A model generated the notes under the pieces. The model made no database searches. It was not told the DNA's origin and saw only the letters and a list, made by a program, of their open reading frames with translations. Shown here piece after piece: positions 9,412 through 19,040 of a stretch of DNA of 64,000 bases (its first letter is position 1; every line of letters starts with the position of its first letter). The translations under genes and the position numbers were made by a program. The stretch comes from Chryseobacterium nakagawai (GTDB lineage Bacteria > Bacteroidota > Bacteroidia > Flavobacteriales > Weeksellaceae): assembly GCF_900637665.1 (NCBI RefSeq), contig NZ_LR134386.1, positions 3,402,501-3,466,500 of the forward strand, written 5' to 3'.

Positions 9412-9771
9412 ATGGTCATCAAACCACATAATGTTGGAACTCTAAAAATTGCAGAAGTAAGTTCTGATACAATCATCATCCAATCTGCAGATGACGGACT
9501 CGATCTTATGGGAAATATTTATTATCAGGGATTTGATAAAGTAATTCTCTACGAAAAGAACATCACCCCTGATTTCTTTGACCTGAAAACCAAAATTGCC
9601 GGAGAAATTCTGCAAAAATTTTCTAACTATCGTATCGGATTGGCTATTGTTGGGGATTTCAGTAAGTATGAAAGCAAAAGCATGAGGGATTTTATCTTTG
9701 AAAGTAATAAGACTCAACACATCAACTTTGTTTCAATGCTTGAAGAAGCTCTTGAAAATTTTTCAAAATAA
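9412..9771 (+). CDS. DUF4180 domain-containing protein
   Basis: 119 aa, cytosolic, no signal peptide or membrane segment. It resembles the DUF4180 family across its length: the DDGLDLMGNIYYQGFDKVILYEKNI and FFDLKTKIAGEILQKFSNYRIGLAIVGDFSKY regions (about residues 26-85). Function unknown. It lies 43 bp after prmC and could be the last gene of that operon; a terminator follows about 100 bp later. Confidence 0.8.
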   Translation: MVIKPHNVGTLKIAEVSSDTIIIQSADDGLDLMGNIYYQGFDKVILYEKNITPDFFDLKTKIAGEILQKFSNYRIGLAIVGDFSKYESKSMRDFIFESNKTQHINFVSMLEEALENFSK

Positions 9772-9870
9772 CAAAAATTGCGATAAGATCTTTATTGATA
9801 AGTATACTTACATTTTATTCTGCCAAAAATCCCTTTGAAAATAATTGGATACCTATTATACCCTAAAATT

Positions 9871-9903
9871 CCCTGTAAGTTATCTTACAGGGTTTATTTT
9901 TTT
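9871..9903 (+). terminator. Rho-independent terminator after the DUF4180 gene
   Basis: Perfect 9-bp stem CCCTGTAAG (9871-9879) with CTTACAGGG (9884-9892), TTAT loop, then a T-rich tail (TTTATTTTTTT). Confidence 0.8.
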
Positions 9904-10071
9904 ATCTAATAAATTTGAAATCAAGATGTTCCCTATACCAAGCTGTACAAAAATAATCTATTATGATTATCATATATATAAAAATACTAATGAAAAATTA
10001 AATTTTAGTTTAAAAATTAAATTATAACAGAATTAATTATCACAAAACAAGCAATTAAAATAAATTATTTA

Positions 10072-10443
10072 TATATTTGCATAAAACACAAGCATTATGA
10101 ATTATACTTTTTTAGTAGCCATTCAACTGAGTATGGCTATTTAACACATTTCATTTTTTGATTTTTTTTGCAGAATAAAAGGTCATCCTCAGCTATGAGG
10201 CTTGTATTTATTATATCTGCTACTTGATCTTATCACAATCAAAGAATTTACATAGTCTAATCTTATTCAATAAGGTATCAACTCAAACAGGTTGATATAA
10301 ATGAAATATTTTTTGATAGAACTAAAACTGTCAGAAAACTCTAATGCCATTGTCTTTTACCAAAAAACAACCATAAAAACACATTTAAAAGAGAGTATTA
10401 ACATTAAAAACAAACAAGTTAACATACAATAAATACACTTAGG
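10072..10443 (+). promoter_or_regulatory. Promoter and long leader before the 10444 surface-protein gene
   Basis: TATATTTG at 10072-10079 is a full -7 match, which would give a leader of about 360 nt. Inside lie a 15-codon open frame (10097-10144, MNYTFLVAIQLSMAI), a hairpin within it (TAGCCAT/ATGGCTA), a T-rich stretch, and a second hairpin (CCTCA-GCTA-TGAGG, about 10192-10205). No known riboswitch is recognised. It may be an attenuator, a small RNA, or a leader whose regulation is unknown. Confidence 0.35.
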
Positions 10444-11019
10444 ATGAAAAATTATTTCTTATCAATTGTTTTTTTTACAATGAGTTCATTTGCGCATGCA
10501 CAGGTTGGGATTAACACACCAAATCCAGATGCCAGTGCAGCTTTAGAGGTTTACAGCCAAAACAAAGGAATGTTGATTCCAAGACTTACCACAGCTAAAA
10601 GGGATGCTATCGCCAATCCTGCCAATTCACTTCTTATTTATGACACGGATAAAAAGTGTTTAAGCCAGAATATAGGAACACCTTCCAGCCCGGATTGGCT
10701 ATGTATCAGTGGAAATGCTGTCAAAATGTTTTATATGCCCAGCGTATCTTTCGATACTTCTCAAAATGCCACCGCTCAAACCAAAGATCTCTATACCTTA
10801 TATAAAAATCAATTTGGAACTCCAAAAGCAAAAAGCACGAGTGCTCCTGCTTCCATCCCTTTCTTTCCTTCAAGCAAAGATCTTTATTATTATGTGACAG
10901 ATGCTGATCCTAACGTATTCAGAAATATTTCTATTTCTGATACAGGAGTAATGACGTATGATGTAAGAGCTGCGGCCACAGACTGTTCTTTTATTAATAT
11001 TGTTTTTGTTGTAAAATAA
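10444..11019 (+). CDS. Secreted protein with Flavobacteriia tail-fibre/adhesin-like N-terminal domain
   Basis: 191 aa. A signal peptide (cleavage after SSFAHA) is followed by the motif QVGINTPNPDASAALEV and then GMLIPRLT and SLLIYDTD (about residues 20-72). This module heads many secreted Bacteroidota surface proteins and resembles phage tail-fibre heads. The rest has no recognised domain. The next gene starts 7 bp later and is also secreted, so the two are probably one operon for surface exposure or adhesion. Confidence 0.75.
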   Translation: MKNYFLSIVFFTMSSFAHAQVGINTPNPDASAALEVYSQNKGMLIPRLTTAKRDAIANPANSLLIYDTDKKCLSQNIGTPSSPDWLCISGNAVKMFYMPSVSFDTSQNATAQTKDLYTLYKNQFGTPKAKSTSAPASIPFFPSSKDLYYYVTDADPNVFRNISISDTGVMTYDVRAAATDCSFINIVFVVK

Positions 11020-11026
11020 TGGAGTT

Positions 11027-12586
11027 ATGAACAGAAATATTTCAATCTTATATCTTCAAAAAACTCTGTTTATTATTTCCTTTTTCGTTTTCTCTCAAGA
11101 CATTGTAGCCCAAAATCAACAAGGTACAGGGTTTCCTTATTTTGTTAATTTTACCCAGGGACTGCAACCCCAGGAAGCGTATAAGGTAACAACAAGCGGA
11201 ATTCAGAATGATGCTACTTTTACAACGGACGGTTTAAGGCTAACCAGAAATGTGAATAATATATCCGGAGGTGTTATCCTTGCGGACAGAAAATTCACCA
11301 GTGATCAGGGAATTAAATTCGAATTTGAATATGTCATCTATGGTGGAAGTTCCAATGGAGGTGATGGAATCTCCATATTTTTAGTGGATGGATCTATTCC
11401 CAAAGACCAACTTAATCTTGGTTATTTTGGAGGAGGACTAGGCTATACTTTTGTGATGAGAAATTCAAGACAAGGAGGAAATCTGGAAGGTTTGAGGGGA
11501 GCTTATCTGGGAATCGGTCTCGATGAATTCGGAAATTTTAAAACCAGATTTCGTCAGGGGGACAGAACAAGAAACGGACTTACCGATGTGTCTATAGCTG
11601 ATGGCCGAAGTAATGTAACTTTAAGAGGTAAACGTGGTAATCAGTATCTTTCATCTTCGGAACCTGCCGGATACAATGGTTATCCGTTGCTTTACAGTAC
11701 AGCAACCAACGCAGCTCCTTCAAGCAACAACCGTTCGATATACTTAAATGTTCAGACCGGAAAGCATATGGCGACTCAAAATTCCACTTTTAGCAAGTTT
11801 ACTATGGAAAACGGAGGAAATTCAATTCCCCAGGATGATTCTGATGCCAGATTCCGTAAGGCTTATATCAACTTAATTCCAAATCCTGCAGGAGGCTATA
11901 ATATTACAGTAGAGATTCAGCATGGCAATGTTAAAGAAAAGATTATTGACAGCTACTATTATCCCACCTCTTTAAAATATACAGAGAATGCCATGCAAAA
12001 TAATCAGGTAAGAACGCTGGACACTTCTCCTCCTTCCACTTTCAGGATTGGATTTGCCGCTTCAACCGGAGATGCTAAAAATATACACCTGCTAAAAAAC
12101 CTGGGAGTTACCAGACCTTATGCCGCTGAAGTTACTGATGATCTGTTTGCAGGATGTCCGGGAATAAAATCCACATACTCTCCCCTTCTGAATGATGCCG
12201 CTTATACCTCAAAAAATGGTCAAAATCCACCTGTTTCTTCTTACGATAATATTGATTTTAATTCATTCCGGTTTTTAGATATTAATGGTGCCGTTATTCC
12301 TAATATAAGCGGAGGGGTCTACACCAATAGCGAAGGAACATGGACCTATTATCCAGCCACAGGAAAATTAGCTTTTAAACCTGCTAACGGATTTACCGGA
12401 GTAGCCAAAATAAGATATGACATCAAAGGCGGAGGAAGGGATGGCTCAGAAAGTCCTTATAATCATGAAGACTATCGATCTATGCCTGGATTAATACAAG
12501 TTAATATTTCCACTGCTAATAATTGTAGTAAAGCCTGTATAGTTTCCAATAAAAATATCACTCAAAAAATACAAAGCAATCCATAG
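11027..12586 (+). CDS. Secreted lectin-like protein with CshA-type repeat
   Basis: 519 aa with a signal peptide (cleaved near VAQ, residue 28). Residues about 30-340 form a legume/L-type lectin-like sandwich: GGDGISIFLVDG, LGYFGGGLGYTF, GAYLGIGLDEFGNF. The later part (about 425-485: GGVYTNSEGTWTYYPATGKL, AFKPANGFTG) reads as one CshA-fibril-type repeat. I see no type IX sorting domain at the C-terminus, which ends soon after a Cys-containing segment (NNCSKAC), so secretion by type IX is not supported and a C-terminal truncation is possible. It is probably an adhesin or glycan binder. Confidence 0.8.
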   Translation: MNRNISILYLQKTLFIISFFVFSQDIVAQNQQGTGFPYFVNFTQGLQPQEAYKVTTSGIQNDATFTTDGLRLTRNVNNISGGVILADRKFTSDQGIKFEFEYVIYGGSSNGGDGISIFLVDGSIPKDQLNLGYFGGGLGYTFVMRNSRQGGNLEGLRGAYLGIGLDEFGNFKTRFRQGDRTRNGLTDVSIADGRSNVTLRGKRGNQYLSSSEPAGYNGYPLLYSTATNAAPSSNNRSIYLNVQTGKHMATQNSTFSKFTMENGGNSIPQDDSDARFRKAYINLIPNPAGGYNITVEIQHGNVKEKIIDSYYYPTSLKYTENAMQNNQVRTLDTSPPSTFRIGFAASTGDAKNIHLLKNLGVTRPYAAEVTDDLFAGCPGIKSTYSPLLNDAAYTSKNGQNPPVSSYDNIDFNSFRFLDINGAVIPNISGGVYTNSEGTWTYYPATGKLAFKPANGFTGVAKIRYDIKGGGRDGSESPYNHEDYRSMPGLIQVNISTANNCSKACIVSNKNITQKIQSNP

Positions 12587-12606
12587 GAAACAAAATACTA
12601 AAATTT

Positions 12607-12632
12607 AAAAACCGACTTTTGTCGGTTTTTTT
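12607..12632 (+). terminator. Rho-independent terminator after the lectin-like gene
   Basis: Perfect 10-bp stem AAAAACCGAC (12607-12616) with GTCGGTTTTT (12621-12630), TTTT loop, T tail. Confidence 0.85.
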
Positions 12633-12728
12633 GTATTTCCGGATGAATCGTATGAAAGGATATTATCCTCATAAAAGATCCATTTTATAAGAACGGACTG
12701 TTTGTTTAAATATCATGAAATCCACTCT

Positions 12729-13697
12729 TCATTTCTCTTTCGAATTAAAATAATTAATTGCATCTTCTATGGCCTTATTGATCGGTTGATATTGAATTTT
12801 CAACTCATCTACCGACTTTTGGTTAGTGTAATAGTTGTGAATCTGGAGTGCTTTCATATTTGAAGTGCAGAGATTGGTTTTTATTTCTAATCTCCTCAGA
12901 ATATCCCCAACCCATCCTAAAATATTCAATAATATATTGGGAATAGGAATCATCATTGGGGTTTGATTGGCAGTTTCATTTATCTTTTCAAAAAACTGTT
13001 TGTAGCTTAAATTTTCGTTGGCTAATAAGTATTTTTCTCCATTCTTCCCCTTTTCCATAGCATTGATTATGCCATTGGCTGCATCTTCTGCATGAACAAA
13101 ATTCTTCCCTCCTTTTGGGTAAAAGATCAGTTTCTTTTTCCACGCCCAAAAAATCAACTTTCCGGAACTTGGTTTTCTATCGTAAGCCCCAATCATGAAG
13201 GTGGGATTTAAAATGACCACTTTTGTATTTTTACAGTTCTCCAAAAGGTAAGTTTCAGCACTCAGTTTACTTTGTGCATAAAAAGAATCTGTGAAAGGGT
13301 ATTTCTGATGCTGTTCTTCATTTCCGGGATATTCCTGGCTTCCATATCCAATCGTATTGGCCGAACTCACAAACAAAAATCGTTCTACCCCACAAACTTC
13401 CACCTGAGAGAACAAATTTGCCGTAATATCATAATTTACTTTTTTATACTTTTCATAACGGATCAGGTTCTGATTCGTTTCTGCAGCTATATGAATGATA
13501 CAGTCAACATTGGCAAGATATAATGACAGATCAGAGCTTATACAACCTTCAATCAGTTTCAGGTTTTCATTTTCTTCACCCAGATATTTGCTTTTCTGGC
13601 GCACCAGAGCAATAACAGAATAACCATTTTGTAATAATTTAATGATAATATTGGTTCCCAGAAGCCCTGTAGCTCCGGTTACAAAAACTTTTTTCAT
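12729..13697 (-). CDS. NAD(P)-dependent epimerase/dehydratase family protein (extended SDR)
   Basis: 322 aa. The Rossmann dinucleotide motif VTGATGLLG is at residues 6-14 and the catalytic Tyr/Lys pair is in FYAQSKLSAE (about 144-153), with the Ser of SSANTIGYG before it. The length and NPTFMIGAYDRKPSSG segment suit the dihydroflavonol/cinnamoyl reductase-like extended SDR group. The start codon overlaps the stop of the upstream SDR gene by 4 bp (ATGA), so the two are translationally coupled. Substrate unknown. Confidence 0.88.
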   Translation of the reverse strand: MKKVFVTGATGLLGTNIIIKLLQNGYSVIALVRQKSKYLGEENENLKLIEGCISSDLSLYLANVDCIIHIAAETNQNLIRYEKYKKVNYDITANLFSQVEVCGVERFLFVSSANTIGYGSQEYPGNEEQHQKYPFTDSFYAQSKLSAETYLLENCKNTKVVILNPTFMIGAYDRKPSSGKLIFWAWKKKLIFYPKGGKNFVHAEDAANGIINAMEKGKNGEKYLLANENLSYKQFFEKINETANQTPMMIPIPNILLNILGWVGDILRRLEIKTNLCTSNMKALQIHNYYTNQKSVDELKIQYQPINKAIEDAINYFNSKEK

Positions 13698-14479
13698 GCC
13701 TCGATCTCTCTTTTTATCGCTTGAGTCATCAGGGGAAGCTTAATCCATATGGGAAGAATCTTCATCATCAGCCAGCTTATTGGATTGACCATAATTACGG
13801 AATCTTTTTTAAATAACTGCCGAATACACCGAGCCGCTACTTTATCAGGATTTAAAAGCGTCAGTCTTCCAAAGAAGCCTTGTTTTTCGATTCTTTTACA
13901 GACATCAGCATTGGTTTTCATAGCTCCGGGGTTCACCACGCTTACAAAAACATTTGTATCTTTTAATTCTTCATGCAGTCCTCTTGAAAAGGAATGAATA
14001 AAACTTTTGGAGGCCGGATATACCGTCTTAAAGCCTATAGGAGAGAATGCAGCCATACTTGAAACATTTAAAATATATGCTTTAGGCTGTTTCAAAAGAT
14101 TAGGTAACAGCTGATGGGTAATAAGAGAAGTTGCGGTTACGTTGACCTGCAAAATGGTGTTGATATAATCGGATGTAGCTTCAGTGAACTTCTTTGTTCC
14201 CCCAAGACCTGCATTATTAATCAGGATATGGATATTAAAAGACGAATTAAGCCATTCTGTAAGCTTCATTACGTTTTCATTAATAGAAAGGTCAACTTCA
14301 TAGCAATAAGCTTTTATAGGGTGCTTTTCTTCAAGATTCCGGGAAAGTTCTTTTAAATTCTGACCGGGAAGACTTACCAGAATAAGATTGATATTTTTTC
14401 TGGCCAGGTTTTCAGCGAAGGCCTTTCCCAGTCCCTGACTTGCTCCCGTCACCACAGCGTATGATTCTTTGGTATCCAT
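13694..14479 (-). CDS. SDR family NAD(P)-dependent oxidoreductase
   Basis: 261 aa classical short-chain dehydrogenase. Cofactor motif TGASQGLGKAFA (about 11-22), NNAG (about 90), catalytic Ser in NVSSMAAFSPIG and the YPASK catalytic Tyr/Lys (about 156-160). A hydrophobic C-terminal stretch (ISWLMMKILPIWIKLPL) suggests membrane association. This resembles the DltE-like/17-beta-hydroxysteroid-type reductases. It is the first gene of a two-gene overlapping operon with the epimerase-like gene; a lipid or acyl substrate is possible but unproven. Confidence 0.9.
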   Translation of the reverse strand: MDTKESYAVVTGASQGLGKAFAENLARKNINLILVSLPGQNLKELSRNLEEKHPIKAYCYEVDLSINENVMKLTEWLNSSFNIHILINNAGLGGTKKFTEATSDYINTILQVNVTATSLITHQLLPNLLKQPKAYILNVSSMAAFSPIGFKTVYPASKSFIHSFSRGLHEELKDTNVFVSVVNPGAMKTNADVCKRIEKQGFFGRLTLLNPDKVAARCIRQLFKKDSVIMVNPISWLMMKILPIWIKLPLMTQAIKREIEA

Positions 14480-14639
14480 AAGATTAAATTTTACGGTACA
14501 AAGCTATCATGGAAACCTCCTTTGAATGTTCCGGATTATCTGAACGAACCTATTTTCAACCTAAAAACAAATCAAAATCAAGCAGCTGATAATCAATAAA
14601 TTAAATATGTTTACAAAGTAAAAGTTTATAAATCGGAAC

Positions 14640-15728
14640 TTATTTTTTGAATTCGGAAGGAGTTTGCCCGGTCACTTTTTTGAAAGTAGTATTGAAGGAA
14701 GTCTTGGAATTGAAACCTGACTCATAAGCGATTCCCAGAATGGATAATTTACTTCCGGAATCTTTAAGAAGCTGTTTGGCATATTCAACCCTGAATTCAT
14801 TCACATATTGGAAAAAATTCTTTTGAAAACCAGTATTGATAACATAAGATAAATGATGAGTAGTAACAGTAAGCATATCTGCCAGTTTGATGAGATTCAA
14901 GTCACTATCCAGATAAGGCTTCTTAGTTTCCATCATATGTTCAAGCTGCGTTTTGATTCTTATGAGTTCTTCATCCGGCATCAGTTTCCTTTTTACCTCT
15001 TCAGAGTCAACGTCATCCTGAATAGAGATTAATTCTTCACGTTGTTTTTCTTCTAACGGATAAATCTCTTTCTGTTTTAATGAATAATAACCAACGCAAT
15101 AAATGACCACAAGGAATACTGCATTGATAAAGAAGTTTAAAGATTTAGGATCATAAAACAGATTGTATACTACATAAATAATATTCACTGCAAGAATGAC
15201 GAGGATAATATATTCCAGCCAATTCAGATTGATTCCTTCGGTATTGGAAGAAAACTGCTGGATGTTTCGCTGATGTTTTCTGATGGTGATATAAGAAAGA
15301 ACAGTATAAAACAATGCCTGAACCAAGATCAGGAGGATACTTAGAAACTCAAAAGGATGAGTATACCCCAGTTTAACCAATACAAGAAATACAAAAAATA
15401 CCGCTGGCAATACCAGAAACTTTATATCTGTTATTTTAAATCTAAAAGAGGGATTGGTATGAAATAATACGCTGAAATAAAAAAAGACAGGGGTTAGATA
15501 TTGTACAATCCGGATCGGAAATAAGGAGTGGAACTCTATAACTGAGCCAGTTATGAGGAAAAGAACTTCATCCAGCCAGAATGTAGACCAAAGAAAGAGA
15601 AAAATTCCGAACCAGAAATTGGCTTTCCGGTTAACCTTTAAAGGATTGGCAATGTTCAGCAGAGAAAGCAAAACCAATGAACCATAGATAAGTATCACGA
15701 TGAAACTATTGAATTCTGATGTGTTCAT
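14640..15728 (-). CDS. Membrane-anchored AraC-family transcriptional regulator
   Basis: 362 aa. The N-terminal 225 residues contain about seven hydrophobic helices. A linker follows, then a C-terminal AraC/HTH_18 DNA-binding domain (about 260-362: LIKLADMLTVTTHHLSYVIN, FRVEYAKQLL, SILGIAYESGFNSKTSFNTTFKKVTGQTPSEF). This 7TM-plus-AraC layout is common in Flavobacteriia and suggests direct sensing of a membrane or external signal. Targets are unknown; it may control the rhomboid gene or the SDR operon downstream. Confidence 0.9.
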   Translation of the reverse strand: MNTSEFNSFIVILIYGSLVLLSLLNIANPLKVNRKANFWFGIFLFLWSTFWLDEVLFLITGSVIEFHSLFPIRIVQYLTPVFFYFSVLFHTNPSFRFKITDIKFLVLPAVFFVFLVLVKLGYTHPFEFLSILLILVQALFYTVLSYITIRKHQRNIQQFSSNTEGINLNWLEYIILVILAVNIIYVVYNLFYDPKSLNFFINAVFLVVIYCVGYYSLKQKEIYPLEEKQREELISIQDDVDSEEVKRKLMPDEELIRIKTQLEHMMETKKPYLDSDLNLIKLADMLTVTTHHLSYVINTGFQKNFFQYVNEFRVEYAKQLLKDSGSKLSILGIAYESGFNSKTSFNTTFKKVTGQTPSEFKK

Positions 15729-15758
15729 TGGTTTTGATATTTTAGATTAAAAAAGCTT

Positions 15759-16400
15759 TTATCTTATTCGCTTCCTGATAAAAATCTGATATCCCAGGTA
15801 AATCAATGGTAGTGACATGACTCCAAGATATAAAATATTACTCATGGCCAGCTGCGGATGTAATACAATAGAATATACAAGCCCGAAAAATGCTCCTCCA
15901 AGATGGGCAGCATGTCCCAGGTTGTCCCATTGTTTAGGGTTCAGCATCATGTAAACAGAATATCCGAAATACAATGTCCCAAATAACCATCCCGGTAAAA
16001 AGTTTACACTGATCTCATTGGGAGCCATCGCAATGGACGCAAAAATAATCCCTGAAACAGCTCCTGAAGCTCCGATAGCGGAATACCAAGGCTGTTTCTG
16101 GTAAATCTGCAAGCTAAATAGGTTTCCAAGGATCATTGATCCGAAATAGATCATTAAGAATCCAACTTCTCCAAAAAAGTGAACCACCACTCCCTGAAAG
16201 AAGTATAGGGAAAGCATATTAAAAAACAGGTGCATAAAATCTGCATGCAAAAATGCAGAACTTATCAGCCTTATATATTCTTTACGGTTGGCAATTGCTC
16301 CAACATTGAATTTATATTTTTCAAATAAAACGGTATTATTGAACCCCATGTAACTGAATACACAAGTAACGGCAATAATAATCAAAACAAATATATCCAT
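15759..16400 (-). CDS. Rhomboid family intramembrane serine protease
   Basis: 213 aa with six hydrophobic segments. The catalytic dyad is intact: S112 in GASGAVSG and H166 in GHAAHLGG. The conserved HADFMHLFFNM loop (H57, N61) is present. It cleaves transmembrane segments of unknown membrane proteins. It lies 40 bp after parC and 30 bp before the AraC gene, all on the minus strand. Confidence 0.93.
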   Translation of the reverse strand: MDIFVLIIIAVTCVFSYMGFNNTVLFEKYKFNVGAIANRKEYIRLISSAFLHADFMHLFFNMLSLYFFQGVVVHFFGEVGFLMIYFGSMILGNLFSLQIYQKQPWYSAIGASGAVSGIIFASIAMAPNEISVNFLPGWLFGTLYFGYSVYMMLNPKQWDNLGHAAHLGGAFFGLVYSIVLHPQLAMSNILYLGVMSLPLIYLGYQIFIRKRIR

Positions 16401-16440
16401 CTGATGTTTTTATTTACTGTTAAATAGAAGTTGTTATCTC

Positions 16441-19032
16441 CTACTCGGTTTCATTTTCTTCTTCGCCCTGGAATAGATCTCCGATGATTCCGCCATCTTC
16501 ATCCATATCTCCGGCTGGCTCCGGTTCTTCATATACTTCCGGTTCTTCTTCTACAGGTTCTGGAATGGTAATATTAATGGCTTTTACCTTAAATTTCGTA
16601 AACTGATTTCCTATCGCTTTTATCCCTTTTATGGCAATAAATTCGTCGATATTAATGGTTTCCGGATCCCGTTCTTTCCCTTTATCTTTTGCAAAAATAA
16701 TTTCTGCTGTTACATCATTGGCTACGATGACATTCTCTATAAATGAATTCGGATGTTCAGATGGCATAAAGGTCTGTACATTTACTGTATTTTCCAGCAG
16801 GAACCTTTTGATAAAATAGATCTGCTTTTCACCATCATAATAAATACAAGTAATGGGCTGCTCAGGCTTCCATTTTTCCAAGACCAGATATTCATCATCA
16901 AAACGGTTTCCTAAATCAAAAGAAACAAGCTTTACTTCTCCATTAGTATTGATTGTCAATATTTTATCATCTCCTTTAAAACTACCCAGCAAGGTACCTC
17001 TTACATCAGCATTCAACCTTCTTACTGTATCATCAAACCAAATCCTTCTTGGAGCCAGTGTAGAAACGCCCTCTTCTTTAAGGTCTACCTTCTTCACTGC
17101 ATATTTGGTCACCAGGTTTCCTTTAGAATCACGTCCTTTAATAGCAAGATCAGAAAAATTGATCTCCATTTTATTCTTTCTGATTCTAGGATTTGGCTTT
17201 AAAAGAACCGTAACGGTTTCTGCTTCCCCATTCGGGTTGGCTGAAAAGTATAATGTTTCTGAACCTTTTTTATCTGAAGCTAACGGATAGTCTGTATTTC
17301 TGGTAACCCCGGTTACAGAGAAACGTTTCATATAATAAGGTCCTTCCCTGCCTTCACGGTAGATCATGTTGTACACGGTTCGCTTATCATTTTTCTTCCA
17401 TATGGCCACATGGAGAATATCTTTTCCGATAAATGTTTTAGCTTCCACTTTTACCACCTTCATGCTACCATCTTTTCTGAAAGTAATGATATCATCAATA
17501 TCTGAACAGTCAAACATATACTGATCTTTCTTCAATGATGTTCCGATAAAGCCTTCTTCAAAATTAGCATAGAACTTCTCATTGGCAACAGCTACTTTGG
17601 TTGCATCAATGGTATCAAAGATTCTAAGTTCTGTTTTTCTCTGTCTATCTTTTCCGTATTTCTTCTGAATATTCAGATAATACTCAATAGCATAGGCTAT
17701 CAGATTGGCAAGATGATGTTTTACCTGCTCTATTTTACCTTCAAGAGAGGCTATATTTTCTTTAAATTTATCTAAATCAAATCTCGAAATTCTCTTGATC
17801 CTGATCTCGGTTAATTTTAAAATATCTTCTTCTGTTACTGCTCTTAAAAGATGCTTGGTATGAGGCTTCAATCCTTTGTCGATGGTTTTCAAAACATCTT
17901 CCCAGGTTTTCACTTCTTCAATATCGTGATAGATCCTGTTTTCGATGAAAATCCTTTCCAGTGAAGAGAAATGCCAGCTTTCCTGAAGCTCATGAAGTTC
18001 TATTTCAAGTTCTTTTTTCAGCAATGATACCGTATGATCCGTATTCATTTTCAGAATATCAGAAACATTCATAAACATTGGTTTATCACCCACAATCACA
18101 CAGGCATTCGGCGAAATTGTTACCTGGCAGTCTGTAAAGGCATACAGGGCATCAATCGTTTTATCCGGAGATACGTCGTTGTGAATATGGATCAGGATCT
18201 CAACCTTATCGGAAGTGTTATCTTCAATTTTCTTGATCTTAATCTTTCCTTTCTCATTGGCTTTTAGGATAGAATCGATCAGGTCACTCGTTGTTTTGGA
18301 ATAAGGAAGTTCAGAGATCACCAACAGGTGTTTGTCTGTTTGGGTGATTTTAGCTCTGGCTCTTACCTTTCCGCCTCTGTGACCGTCATTGTATTCTGAT
18401 ACATCCAGGTAACCGGCTGTTAAAAAGTCCGGATAAACCTCAAATTTCTTTCCTTTTAGATAAGCTACAGATGCATTGATAAGCTCATTAAAGTTATGCG
18501 GAAGAATCTTTGTGGAAAGTCCTACTCCAATTCCTTCCACCCCTTGTGCAAGAAGCAATGGAAATTTTACAGGAAGATCAACGGGCTCATTATTTCTACC
18601 GTCATAGGATTTTGTCCATTCCGTAGTTTTAGGATTAAAGACTACTTCCAGGGCGAAAGGAGTCAGCCTAGCTTCAATATACCTCGCTGCCGCAGCAGAA
18701 TCTCCTGTGTAGATATTCCCCCAGTTTCCTTGAGTATCAATCAGTAATTCTTTCTGTCCTACCTGCACCATGGCATCCGTAATAGAGGCGTCCCCGTGAG
18801 GGTGATACTTCATGGTATTTCCCACGATATTGGCCACTTTATTGTAACGGCCATCTTCCAGTTCCCGCATAGAGTGCATAATTCTTCGCTGAACCGGTTT
18901 TAACCCGTCAAATACCGAAGGAATTGCCCTATCCAAAATTACATAGGAAGCATAATCCAGAAACCAATCTTTATATAGACCGGAAACTTTCTTTAAGCTT
19001 TCACCCTCATGCGAATATTCTTCTGTCGTCAT
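16441..19032 (-). CDS. parC: DNA topoisomerase IV subunit A (ParC)
   Basis: 863 aa. ParC/GyrA cleavage subunit: winged-helix core with KPVQRRIMHSM (45-55), YHPHGDASI (76-84) and the catalytic tyrosine Y118 in AARYIEARL. A coiled region and a C-terminal beta-pinwheel-like domain follow, with a strongly acidic tail (residues about 825-863). It makes the double-strand break in decatenation. I call ParC rather than GyrA because the partner gene upstream is a ParE-type subunit, the length is typical and no GyrA-box is evident. Confidence 0.92.
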   Translation of the reverse strand: MTTEEYSHEGESLKKVSGLYKDWFLDYASYVILDRAIPSVFDGLKPVQRRIMHSMRELEDGRYNKVANIVGNTMKYHPHGDASITDAMVQVGQKELLIDTQGNWGNIYTGDSAAAARYIEARLTPFALEVVFNPKTTEWTKSYDGRNNEPVDLPVKFPLLLAQGVEGIGVGLSTKILPHNFNELINASVAYLKGKKFEVYPDFLTAGYLDVSEYNDGHRGGKVRARAKITQTDKHLLVISELPYSKTTSDLIDSILKANEKGKIKIKKIEDNTSDKVEILIHIHNDVSPDKTIDALYAFTDCQVTISPNACVIVGDKPMFMNVSDILKMNTDHTVSLLKKELEIELHELQESWHFSSLERIFIENRIYHDIEEVKTWEDVLKTIDKGLKPHTKHLLRAVTEEDILKLTEIRIKRISRFDLDKFKENIASLEGKIEQVKHHLANLIAYAIEYYLNIQKKYGKDRQRKTELRIFDTIDATKVAVANEKFYANFEEGFIGTSLKKDQYMFDCSDIDDIITFRKDGSMKVVKVEAKTFIGKDILHVAIWKKNDKRTVYNMIYREGREGPYYMKRFSVTGVTRNTDYPLASDKKGSETLYFSANPNGEAETVTVLLKPNPRIRKNKMEINFSDLAIKGRDSKGNLVTKYAVKKVDLKEEGVSTLAPRRIWFDDTVRRLNADVRGTLLGSFKGDDKILTINTNGEVKLVSFDLGNRFDDEYLVLEKWKPEQPITCIYYDGEKQIYFIKRFLLENTVNVQTFMPSEHPNSFIENVIVANDVTAEIIFAKDKGKERDPETINIDEFIAIKGIKAIGNQFTKFKVKAINITIPEPVEEEPEVYEEPEPAGDMDEDGGIIGDLFQGEEENETE

Positions 19033-19040
19033 CTGTTATA

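Noticed and set aside
9845..10027. Open frame of 60 codons
   Set aside because: It crosses the terminator at 9871-9903 and is AT-rich junk in translation.
16853..17290. Long plus-strand frame inside parC
   Set aside because: Antisense shadow of a confident gene; Ser/Leu/Phe-rich as expected for the complement of coding DNA.
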